From assembly GCA_029570245.1 (NCBI GenBank), contig JAKQSH010000336.1:1-9079 (forward strand): a stretch of 9,079 nucleotides of DNA, written 5' to 3'. A program made the translations under genes and the position numbers. Below the pieces are notes generated by a model, which was not told where the DNA came from, did not search any database, and worked only from the letters and a program-made list of their open reading frames with translations. Shown piece by piece: positions 1-6,548 of the stretch. Numbering within the stretch: the stretch's first letter is position 1; each line of letters begins with the position of its first letter. This DNA is from Deltaproteobacteria bacterium (GTDB taxonomy: Bacteria; Myxococcota_A; SURF-8).

Positions 1-238
1 CCTGACGAACTTCCATCATGTATTCTCAGTTGAAGCATCGTTCCTGTCAAGCTGGAGGTGGATGCGTAAGCATAATTCAACAGTGTGCCAATTGTGTTGA
101 ATCTTCGTAAGATTATGTTGTTTGCATCTCCCCAGTCTGAACAAACAATTTGAATAATTGGCGGGACGTATTGAGGCATACAACCTCTAACTTCAACATA
201 CGTATCGGTTGCAGGATAAGTTATAGGGCTGGTCAGCG
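1..238 (-). other. possible minus-strand coding remnant, running off the left edge
   Basis: One minus-strand frame (codons beginning at positions equal to 2 modulo 3) stays open from the FGE fragment down to base 1. It reads plausibly as protein, for example TDTYVEVRGCMPQYVPP followed by IIQIVCSDWGDANN, with mixed hydrophobic, polar and aromatic residues and many A/T-ending codons. I do not recognise a family. The stretch is visibly richer in A/T than the rest of the window. No start codon with a ribosome site is visible inside it. The first in-frame ATG (minus strand, complement of 348-350) lies inside the antisense of the FGE fragment, so if coding this is a 5'-truncated remnant joined to the FGE piece. 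A chance open frame of about 80 codons in A/T-rich DNA is a real alternative. Confidence 0.22.
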
Positions 239-603
239 TCGAGGCATACTGTGAAGCGCAGGGCAAACGCCTGTGCAGCGCCGCCGAATGGGAGGCTGCC
301 TGTCGCGGCTTCGACGATGACTCGTATCCGGCAGGATTGGAATTCGGCATGGCCAGCGAAGACCAGGAGATCAAAGTTGCCGATCCGTCGGATTTCGGGG
401 TGCTCGAAATGGGCCATGTGGAAGAAATCGTCTCGGACTACTATGCGCACGACGCCTTGCGCTACCCGGACGAGCCGCCGCCGGACTACGCCGGAGCGAC
501 CATCATGGGCGGATTGCAGATGCCCTGCTGGTGGCGCAACGAAGATCACTTCCGCCTGCATCCGATCAATGTCGGCTTCCGCTGCTGCATGGACGACGAA
601 TGA
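220..603 (+). pseudogene. C-terminal fragment of a formylglycine-generating-enzyme-like (SUMF1/FGE-sulfatase) domain protein
   Basis: The frame beginning after the TAA at 217-219 contains the family hallmarks: AYCEAQGKRLCSAAEWEAAC (the AYC..GKRL..EAEWE block, about 244-303) and, near the C terminus, CWWR followed by NVGFRCC, matching the GFR end of the fold. It stops with TGA at 601-603. Only about 127 codons remain, where the family domain is usually about 220-280 residues. The N-terminal half is missing, a stop lies just upstream, and the first in-frame ATG (337) falls after the conserved block. The reading frame itself is intact to the end. Members include true sulfatase-activating enzymes, EgtB/PvdO-like enzymes and many secreted non-catalytic proteins. 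The Cys-rich version here (YC, RLC, AAC, PCW, RCC) resembles the secreted bacterial kind. I infer a gene remnant truncated by rearrangement, or a join error in the assembly. Confidence 0.72.
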
Positions 604-732
604 AACACCTCGAATATGATGCGCAGGCCGAACTCATATGAAGCAAGCTAACTGATCGGAGCTTGATGGATGCCATTAACAGGCGGCGGCATGGCGGATG
701 GCTTTTTCCCGGCTGAGTTTGAAGGCTTTCGC

Positions 733-760
733 TTGACAGCAATATTAAAAAGAGTAGCAT
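733..760 (+). promoter_or_regulatory. putative sigma70-type promoter of metK
   Basis: A perfect TTGACA (733-738) is followed after 16 bases by TAGCAT (755-760, 4 of 6 matches to TATAAT). Transcription would begin near 767, giving a leader of about 60 bases. Just downstream is a small inverted repeat, ACATT-CTT-AATGT (763-775). I see no SAM riboswitch fold in the short leader. The rest of the 604-827 gap shows no gene. A weak GCCAT/ATGGC pairing followed by TTTTT (672-676, 698-707) is a poor terminator candidate. Confidence 0.45.
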
Positions 761-815
761 TTACATTCTTAATGTTGTAATTCACAGTCCAGTGTCAATT
801 CAGGCAATTGATTTC

Positions 816-821
816 AAGGGG
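816..821 (+). promoter_or_regulatory. ribosome binding site that decides the metK start
   Basis: AAGGGG sits six bases before the ATG at 828 but directly touches the in-frame ATG at 822, and the GTG at 792 has no such site. The spacing therefore selects 828, giving a protein that begins MTKNFLFTSESVTEGHPDK, the usual MetK N terminus. Confidence 0.65.
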
Positions 822-827
822 ATGAAA

Positions 828-2003
828 ATGACTAAGAATTTCCTGTTTACTTCCGAATCCGTTACAGAAGGACATCCCGACAAGATGGCCGATCAGATTT
901 CGGATGCTGTTCTTGATGAGATTTTCAAATGTGATCCCAAGGCCAGAGTCGCCTGTGAAACGTTTGTAACCACCGGGCTGGTTGTCGTCGGCGGTGAGAT
1001 CACCACCGAATGTTATGTTCATATTCCTGACATCGTCAGAAATACAATAAAAGACATCGGCTACACTGACGCGGAAATGGGCTTCGATTACAAAACCTGT
1101 TCGGTCGTCACTTCAATCGACCGTCAGTCTCCCGACATCGCTCAGGGCGTAGACCAGAGCGAAAAGCACGAGCAGGGCGCCGGCGACCAGGGACTTATGT
1201 TCGGATACGCCTGTGATGAAACGCCCGACCTTATGCCGCTTTCGCATGATCTGGCGCACAAGCTCTGCAAACGTCTTTCCGATGTTCGCAAAAAGGGCAT
1301 ACTGCCTTATCTGCGCCCGGACGGAAAGTCCTGCGTTACCATCGAATACGTTGACGGTCTGCCGAAGCGTGTCACCTCCGTCGTCATCGCCAGCCAGCAC
1401 GCCGACAAATGGGATGGCAAACCGCTTTCCACCGCAAAAATCAGGAAAGACATCATCGAACATGTCATCAAAGCCGTCATTCCCGAAAAACTTATGGACA
1501 AAGAGCCTGATTTCATCGTCAACGGTACCGGGCGTTTTGTCATCGGCGGCCCCATGGGCGATACCGGTCTTACCGGTCGTAAAATCATTGTAGACAGCTA
1601 CGGCGGTTGGGGTCGTCATGGCGGCGGCGCTTTCTCCGGCAAAGACCCCTCCAAAGTTGACCGTTCGGCGGCTTACATGTGCCGGTATATCGCTAAAAAC
1701 ATCGTAAAGGCAAAGCTGGCCAAACGCTGTGAAGTTCAGCTGGCTTACGCAATCGGTGTGGCCGATCCCGTTTCGGTTTATGTCGATACCTTCGATACAG
1801 GCGTTGTCGGTGACGAAAAGCTGGCGGAAGTTGTCCGCAAGGTGTTTCCGCTCAGACCCAGACAGATTATCGAGAAGCTCGACCTTCTGAAGCCGATTTA
1901 TAAAAAGACAGCGGCTTACGGTCACTTCGGCTCCAACGCCAAAGGCATGACATGGGAAGCTACCGATATGGTGGATGCGCTCAAGAAGGCGCTTGAAAAA
2001 TAA
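828..2003 (+). CDS. metK: S-adenosylmethionine synthetase (methionine adenosyltransferase)
   Basis: Cytosolic enzyme that joins methionine and ATP to make S-adenosylmethionine, releasing phosphate and diphosphate. It supplies the methyl donor for the cell and normally works as a tetramer. The 391-residue product matches the bacterial length of about 385-400. Family motifs are all present: TEGHPDK at residues 13-19 (catalytic His and Mg-binding Asp region), the signature GAGDQG at 117-122, VNGTGRFVIGGPMGDTGLTG at 231-250, and the P-loop-like second signature GGGAFSGKD at 265-273 followed by PSKVDRSAAY. No key residue is missing. Start 828 is chosen from the ribosome site; 822 or 792 would add 2 or 12 residues without family support. 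It is preceded by its own likely promoter and followed after 84 bases by the lipoprotein gene, with a strong hairpin between them that may limit read-through. Confidence 0.97.
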   Translation: MTKNFLFTSESVTEGHPDKMADQISDAVLDEIFKCDPKARVACETFVTTGLVVVGGEITTECYVHIPDIVRNTIKDIGYTDAEMGFDYKTCSVVTSIDRQSPDIAQGVDQSEKHEQGAGDQGLMFGYACDETPDLMPLSHDLAHKLCKRLSDVRKKGILPYLRPDGKSCVTIEYVDGLPKRVTSVVIASQHADKWDGKPLSTAKIRKDIIEHVIKAVIPEKLMDKEPDFIVNGTGRFVIGGPMGDTGLTGRKIIVDSYGGWGRHGGGAFSGKDPSKVDRSAAYMCRYIAKNIVKAKLAKRCEVQLAYAIGVADPVSVYVDTFDTGVVGDEKLAEVVRKVFPLRPRQIIEKLDLLKPIYKKTAAYGHFGSNAKGMTWEATDMVDALKKALEK

Positions 2004-2019
2004 TACAATAAGGGGAACT

Positions 2020-2042
2020 GGCCCGGCTGTAATGGCCGGGCC
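2020..2042 (+). terminator. strong GC hairpin after metK, without a T-tract
   Basis: GGCCCGGC (2020-2027) pairs perfectly with GCCGGGCC (2035-2042) around a 7-base loop, giving an 8-bp all-G:C stem 17 bases after the metK stop. The bases that follow (GCTTGAGG) are not T-rich, so it is not a canonical intrinsic terminator. It could attenuate transcription into the lipoprotein gene or protect the metK mRNA 3' end. Confidence 0.4.
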
Positions 2043-2087
2043 GCTTGAGGCCGATAATAAAAACATAAATTCAGGGGAGGTTCATAA

Positions 2088-4277
2088 ATGAGAATGAGAA
2101 GGAGTGTTTTCTTTAAAAAGGGAACTCTGTTCCTGGGGTTTATTGCGGTGCTTTCAATGCTGAGTCTTCTGGCCTGCGATGAGGCCTCGAAACTCCTGGG
2201 AGCATTCGAAATCAGCGGCACAATCAAGGACACCAACGGCGCGGCCATTGAAGGCGCTACTGTTGACGTTTACCTGATGAGCCAGAACACCGACAAAGTC
2301 AAAAACGTTTCAGGCAAAGGCGGCGCCGATTCGCGTCCTGTGGTTGACCTGAAGGCTCTTATGGCTTCCGGCAAAAAAGCCACATCTGTTACAACTGACG
2401 CCGAAGGCAAGTACAAAGCCGGCGATCTTACTCCAGACCTTTACATCGTGGTGGCATCAAAAAAGGATTACGCCGCAGCCGTAAAGGGCATGGACCCGGA
2501 AACCGGCGAACTCAATCAGAATTCGGCTTTGCAGCCGCCCGATCTCACCAACCCGACTGCCGTTTCAGGCGTTGACATGGTGCTGGCAGGCGGCCCGATT
2601 CCTGCCGAAGAAATCCAGGACGATGGAACTTCGACAGAAACGGAACCGACCCCGGAACCGGAGCCGCTTGAAGAAGAACCTTCCAGCCCCAATGGCGGCA
2701 GCCTGGCCGAAGAGAGCGAACCACTGCCGACTCAGGGCGAACTTGAAGAGCCGGTTGACGCCGCCACTCCGCACTGGGTGAAGCTGGTCGTGCTCAAAAA
2801 TGCTCCGGCTGAAGACGGCACCTATGCCGCAGAAGACGTTCTGGGAGTAATGGTTGACGAATCCGCCGGTCCGGCTGCGAGCATTCCGGTCAACCTGTTC
2901 TTTGCTGCCGATCAGTGGCAAACTCTCGGCCGCGTTTATGTGGCAGGCGAATACAGTGATACGGCGATTACCAAAGCCACTCTGTACCTCCAGTATGGAG
3001 TTGAAGAGTGCAAGACCTTCGACGAAAATTACCCGACTCCCGAAATGGGCGTCTACCATCTGGACATCGACGGCGGTAAAATTTTCTCTGATCGTGGCTA
3101 TTATCAAACTCTGCCGCTGGTTCCCGGCATGAACCAGAAGTTCGTTATCGACGCCGACGAAGACCTCAACAACGGTGTCGGATCGACTCAGACTGTGGAA
3201 TTCTACGGCGACTGCTATCCGAGCGTTCCACTCTATATTTCGATTCAGTGGGCCAAGCCCAGTGTTGACGTTAACCTGCATGCCTGGGACACCGCTTCGG
3301 AAGAGCATTGTGATTATGTCAATCCCGACACTTCGTTTGCGACATTCCTGCTCGACGACCCGGATGCTTACGGCCCGGAAGCCATCGTAATTAAAGAAGG
3401 TTACACCGGAAAAGTGCGTGTGCGCGCCAATCTGTTCACCGCGCTGCGTTCGGTGCTGCCGATGAAGAGCACCGCCCGTATTCTTCTTACCAGAACCGTT
3501 GACGGCAAATCCGTGCTCAGCGATACCAGTGTTGACGTTGAATTCGCCTATTCAGAAGAAGGCACCTGGGCCGATATCGGTGAATTCGATTTCACGCCGC
3601 CCGAACCGCCTGCTCCGCCGGAGCCCACCACAGCCGAAAGCATCGACGATTTCGAGGATGTCAGTGATATCACCAACAACGCAGACTGGATTGCCTTCCG
3701 CGACGAGCACGGCGTAGCCGAATTCATCGGCGGAACGCCATACAGCGAAGTCCGCACTTTCGAAATCAGCGGTCAGTATAAGGTGTTGAAGGACCCCTAT
3801 GGCGAATCCAAGGCCGGCAGTGAACCAACCTGCACTTATCGTTTCTGCTTCACTCTCAACACCGATGGAACCGCCACCATGCTTTCCAAAGGCAAATGGG
3901 GCAAAAACGGCAAGCCCTGGTTTGCCGAAGCTCACGGATTTTATACAGTCCAGAACCCTGCTGACGTTTCCGAAGGTGCAGAGCCGAAGGTAACCGTTCA
4001 CATGCTGTCCGAAGTCGATCAGGGTGTTTGCAGCATAACATACGACCTTGTGTTCACCGGTTCGCTCAGCGCTTCCGGCGACATTAACATGGGTCTTGAT
4101 GCTTCCGGCGCCCGCGTTGCCAGCCAGATCGACGCCGGAGAAGGCTTCTGGGTGCTGATTATTGCGTCCAAAGACTGCCAGGCCTATGAGAAGGGATTCT
4201 GGAACCACGACGCCATATACGGCGAAGGTTCCGACAGCGAATGCTCCTACGGCAAGGACGATATGCCCAATCCGTAA
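2088..4277 (+). CDS. multidomain secreted lipoprotein: CarboxypepD_reg-like domain, Pro/Glu linker, YfaP/DUF2135-like segment, Cys-containing C-terminal domain
   Basis: A 729-residue protein of unknown role. The N terminus has basic residues, a hydrophobic stretch (about 13-28) and the lipobox LLAC with Cys30, so lipid anchoring at a membrane is expected. Residues 41-128 (ISGTIKDTNGAAIEGATVDV, then TTDAEGKYKAGDL) fit the carboxypeptidase regulatory-like beta-sandwich. Residues about 178-226 form an acidic Pro/Thr/Glu linker (TETEPTPEPEPLEEEP). Residues about 385-500 resemble the YfaP/DUF2135 pattern: W388, VDVNLHAWD (393-401), HCDYVN (407-412), YGPE (428-431) and ARILLTR near 463-469. A second linker, PPEPPAPPEP, lies near 504-513. 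The last 200 or so residues match nothing I know. There are eight Cys after Cys30 (308, 376, 408, 582, 587, 648, 697, 719), suggesting disulfides outside the cytoplasm. Start 2088 has AGGGGAGG (2073-2080) seven bases upstream. A strong terminator follows. Confidence 0.9.
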   Translation: MRMRRSVFFKKGTLFLGFIAVLSMLSLLACDEASKLLGAFEISGTIKDTNGAAIEGATVDVYLMSQNTDKVKNVSGKGGADSRPVVDLKALMASGKKATSVTTDAEGKYKAGDLTPDLYIVVASKKDYAAAVKGMDPETGELNQNSALQPPDLTNPTAVSGVDMVLAGGPIPAEEIQDDGTSTETEPTPEPEPLEEEPSSPNGGSLAEESEPLPTQGELEEPVDAATPHWVKLVVLKNAPAEDGTYAAEDVLGVMVDESAGPAASIPVNLFFAADQWQTLGRVYVAGEYSDTAITKATLYLQYGVEECKTFDENYPTPEMGVYHLDIDGGKIFSDRGYYQTLPLVPGMNQKFVIDADEDLNNGVGSTQTVEFYGDCYPSVPLYISIQWAKPSVDVNLHAWDTASEEHCDYVNPDTSFATFLLDDPDAYGPEAIVIKEGYTGKVRVRANLFTALRSVLPMKSTARILLTRTVDGKSVLSDTSVDVEFAYSEEGTWADIGEFDFTPPEPPAPPEPTTAESIDDFEDVSDITNNADWIAFRDEHGVAEFIGGTPYSEVRTFEISGQYKVLKDPYGESKAGSEPTCTYRFCFTLNTDGTATMLSKGKWGKNGKPWFAEAHGFYTVQNPADVSEGAEPKVTVHMLSEVDQGVCSITYDLVFTGSLSASGDINMGLDASGARVASQIDAGEGFWVLIIASKDCQAYEKGFWNHDAIYGEGSDSECSYGKDDMPNP

Positions 4278-4297
4278 GCGATTTGTTTCCTGACGCG

Positions 4298-4334
4298 AAA
4301 AGCCCTCCTGCTGCAGAGCCGGGGGGCTTTTTTT
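4298..4334 (+). terminator. rho-independent terminator of the lipoprotein gene
   Basis: AAAAGCCCTCC (4298-4308) pairs with GGGGGGCTTTT (4321-4331), an 11-bp stem with one G:T pair and a 12-base loop, running straight into seven T residues (4328-4334). It begins 21 bases after the lipoprotein stop and is a textbook intrinsic terminator. The A-run on the left arm could also allow some function on the minus strand. Confidence 0.92.
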
Positions 4335-4563
4335 GTCCGGCTCATACACTGTTTCGCAGGAAAACAGTTCAGTATGTTCTTGATTTAATGCCCCGTTGAA
4401 ACGGGGTGCTTTACTGTTATTATTTTCTCCGCTGCATTTGCCGGCGCTGATACGCGCACTTCGTGAGCACCCCACAAGCTGCGGTGACGGAGATTTGCTG
4501 TCCGCAAAATGGAGAAGTTTCTGCTTTGTCGTCTTTTATGAGACAGAATATTCCTGCGAAAAC
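4335..4563. other. gene-free spacer with several small hairpins, function unknown
   Basis: No convincing protein gene. A perfect 6-bp hairpin CCCCGT-TGAA-ACGGGG (4391-4406) is followed by a T-rich but broken stretch, so it could be a second, weaker terminator or an RNA structural element. Further right, near 4450-4520, are short pairings: GCgCAC-TTC-GTGaGC with one mismatch, and CGGA/TCCG around a 9-base loop in the stretch GACGGAGATTTGCTGTCCGC. A TTG-initiated 65-codon frame (4396-4593) crosses the region but has no ribosome site and runs through the promoter boxes of dnaG. The stretch may encode a small RNA or be plain spacer. Confidence 0.3.
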
Positions 4564-4591
4564 TTGACGAATTTCATTTCAAGTCTAAACT
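4564..4591 (+). promoter_or_regulatory. putative sigma70-type promoter of dnaG
   Basis: TTGACG (4564-4569) and TAAACT (4586-4591) are separated by 16 bases, with 5 of 6 and 4 of 6 consensus matches. Initiation would fall near 4598, about 55 bases before the dnaG ATG. Being downstream of a strong terminator, dnaG needs a promoter here, which supports the call. Confidence 0.5.
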
Positions 4592-4601
4592 AAATTAGTT
4601 T
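4587..4601. promoter_or_regulatory. 15-bp perfect palindrome over the dnaG -10 region, operator candidate
   Basis: AAACTAA-A-TTAGTTT is a perfect inverted repeat with 7-bp arms and one central base. It covers most of the proposed -10 box and the likely start site. This is where a dimeric repressor would block RNA polymerase. No regulator is encoded nearby, and an A/T-rich palindrome of this size can arise by chance. Confidence 0.4.
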
Positions 4602-4653
4602 TGGTGTATGTACATTGCGAATTCCGTCTCATACATGGCCTGGAAAGGTGTAA

Positions 4654-6462
4654 ATGTTCAGAATATCTGAACAAATTACGAGGGAGATACGCGACCGCGT
4701 CAGTATTGTGGAGCTGGTGGGGCATTATATCCAGCTCAAAAAGGCTGGCCGCAGCTATAAAGGTGTCTGTCCTTTTCACAGCGACAGCGCGCCTAGTTTC
4801 CATGTTTCTGACGAGCGGCAGTTTTTCCACTGTTTCGGCTGTCACGCCCACGGCGATGTCATAACCTTTCTGATGCGCATCGAAAACCTTTCGTTCGTCG
4901 AAGCTGTTGAGCAGCTGGCCGAGCGTTGCGGAGTGGATATTCCGAAATCAGAAGTGCCGGAAGCCGAACGCGAAAAGCTGACCGAGCGCGATCGGATTCT
5001 GGACGTTAACGCCCGTGCTGCCGCTTTTTACGAAAATACGCTATGGCATGAAAAATTCGGGAAAGTCGGGCGCGAATATCTGGAGAAACGCGGCATAAGC
5101 GCAGAAACTGCAAGGGCTTTCAGGCTGGGGCTGGCGCAGGATGCCTGGGATACACTTTTTAAAAAATTCAACGAGAAGAACTTCAGTGCGCACCTGCTCG
5201 AAAAAGCCGGGCTTCTGGTGGAAAACAAACGCGGTTCCTATTATGACCGTTTCCGCAACCGTCTTATGTTTCCCATAATAATGCAGAACAATCAGATCGT
5301 CGGTTTCGGCGGACGTGCGCTCAACCCGGACGACGAAGCCAAGTATATGAATTCGCCGGAATCCGAGGCTTTTCACAAATCTTCGGCGCTTTACGGCTAC
5401 CATCTGGCGCGTCAGGCTGTCTTTGCCTGCGGAGAAGTTATAGTGGTCGAAGGCAACATCGACGTCATACGTATGCATCAGGCCGGTTTTTCAAACACCG
5501 TGGCAACTCTGGGTACAGCCCTGACCGAGCAGCATATCCGCATGCTCAAGCGCGCCGCGAAAAAAATCACCATGCTTTTCGACGGCGACAAGGCCGGGCG
5601 CGCCGCAATGTTCCGTTCGCTGGAACTTTTCCTTCAGAACGACGTCAACGCCCGCGCCGTCATGCTGCCGGATGGCCACGACCCGGACAGTTATCTTGGT
5701 GCTCACACGGCAGACGAAATGCAGGCGTTGCTCGAAAAATCTTCGTATCTGCTTGATTTATGGCTTGAAGAACAGTATCCGGCGCAATCCTCCGATCCGC
5801 GCGCACGGGCCGAAGCCGCCGCAAAAATAATTCCCATGCTGCGGCAGATAGCCAGCGGCGTCGAACGCGCCATCTACATTCAGCGTGTTGCAACCCGCCT
5901 GGGAGTGCCGGAAGACAGCCTGCTGCAGATGCTGCGCCAGCATATCGCGCGTTTCAACTTCGACCGCCCATCGTCTGAAAAGCCGGAAACAGTGGGAAGC
6001 GAGCCTAAAACGGTCAGGCAGAAACTTGAAGAAACAATCCTGATTCTGGCGCTTTTTTATTATGACAGCGTTTCCGGGTATATGCTTCAGGACGGATTGT
6101 CGGAGATTATCGAAAATCCGCTCATCCGTAATTTCATTGCCGAATTTTTCGACATCCGCAAGGATGGACTGAATGTGAAAATTGAAGAATACATTCAGCG
6201 CCTTGAAGACGGAGAGCTTAAAAGCAGCCTGGCGGCTTACCTGCTGGACGGTGCGCCGTTCAGTGAGTCTGACGCACTGAAAACCTACAACGAATGCAAA
6301 ACATCTCTGAAAAGACTGGCTCTTTCCGACAGAATTTCCGATCTGAGGCGCAGTCTGGCTGGTGCCGGCGGGCGTGAGCCGGACGATAACGAGAAAATAA
6401 TCCTGATGCAGGAAAAGCTGGAACTTGAAAGAGAACTGCAGAAACTTAAGGCTTCGGCCTGA
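4654..6462 (+). CDS. dnaG: DNA primase
   Basis: Makes short RNA primers for Okazaki fragments and for replication start, working with the replicative helicase DnaB. The 602-residue length is normal (E. coli 581). The N-terminal zinc-binding domain (about 1-100) has the CHC2 ligands Cys39, His42, Cys60 and Cys63 in CPFH and CFGC. The polymerase core (about 107-430) includes GGRALNPDDEAKYMNSPES and the TOPRIM motifs VVEGNID (catalytic Glu266), FDGDKAG (Asp310 and Asp312) and DPD (343-345). The helical C-terminal part (about 448-602) corresponds to the DnaB-binding domain and is the least conserved. Where E. coli has EGYMD this protein has EGNID; the acidic residues are kept. AAAGG lies five bases before the ATG at 4654. 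It is transcribed toward rpoD, 86 bases downstream, as in the classical macromolecular-synthesis cluster, but no rpsU precedes it. Confidence 0.97.
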   Translation: MFRISEQITREIRDRVSIVELVGHYIQLKKAGRSYKGVCPFHSDSAPSFHVSDERQFFHCFGCHAHGDVITFLMRIENLSFVEAVEQLAERCGVDIPKSEVPEAEREKLTERDRILDVNARAAAFYENTLWHEKFGKVGREYLEKRGISAETARAFRLGLAQDAWDTLFKKFNEKNFSAHLLEKAGLLVENKRGSYYDRFRNRLMFPIIMQNNQIVGFGGRALNPDDEAKYMNSPESEAFHKSSALYGYHLARQAVFACGEVIVVEGNIDVIRMHQAGFSNTVATLGTALTEQHIRMLKRAAKKITMLFDGDKAGRAAMFRSLELFLQNDVNARAVMLPDGHDPDSYLGAHTADEMQALLEKSSYLLDLWLEEQYPAQSSDPRARAEAAAKIIPMLRQIASGVERAIYIQRVATRLGVPEDSLLQMLRQHIARFNFDRPSSEKPETVGSEPKTVRQKLEETILILALFYYDSVSGYMLQDGLSEIIENPLIRNFIAEFFDIRKDGLNVKIEEYIQRLEDGELKSSLAAYLLDGAPFSESDALKTYNECKTSLKRLALSDRISDLRRSLAGAGGREPDDNEKIILMQEKLELERELQKLKASA

Positions 6463-6475
6463 ACGTAAAAAAGGT

Positions 6476-6516
6476 TTGACAAACAAAAACTTGACCTAAC
6501 CTTTATAATATAGAAT
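6476..6516 (+). promoter_or_regulatory. putative rpoD promoter region with oddly spaced boxes
   Basis: The dnaG-rpoD gap holds a perfect TTGACA (6476-6481), a second TTGACC 15 bases later (6491-6496), a perfect TATAAT (6504-6509) and an overlapping TAGAAT (6511-6516, 5 of 6). No pair has the ideal 17-base spacing: TTGACA to TATAAT is 22 and TTGACC to TAGAAT is 14. A promoter is likely given the consensus -10 and the A/T-rich context, but which boxes pair is unclear. Transcription from dnaG may also read through. Confidence 0.45.
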
Positions 6517-6548
6517 CCTCTGTCGTCCGAAAGTCGAAGGAGCTTTAA

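Noticed and set aside
251..619. GTG-initiated plus-strand frame overlapping the FGE fragment
   Set aside because: Arg/Thr/Pro-rich out-of-frame reading. The FGE motifs are in the other frame.
672..707. GCCAT/ATGGC pairing followed by TTTTT after the FGE fragment
   Set aside because: The stem is only 5 bp around a loop of about 21 bases, too weak to call an intrinsic terminator.
792..827. Upstream GTG start for metK adding 12 residues
   Set aside because: There is no ribosome site at that position and the extra residues lie outside the family N terminus. The AAGGGG site fits 828.
761..827. SAM riboswitch in the metK leader
   Set aside because: The leader is only about 60 bases and shows no conserved SAM-riboswitch core or pseudoknot pairing that I can recognise.
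1113..2066. Long minus-strand open frame (317 codons) opposite metK
   Set aside because: metK on the plus strand has all family motifs. The minus frame is its antisense shadow, with no ribosome site or recognisable protein.
3552..4475. 307-codon minus-strand open frame opposite the lipoprotein gene
   Set aside because: It runs through the terminator hairpin and opposes a frame with lipobox, domain motifs and a good ribosome site.
4396..4593. 65-codon plus-strand frame starting with TTG before dnaG
   Set aside because: It has no ribosome site, begins inside a hairpin and spans the dnaG promoter boxes, so I did not call it as a gene.
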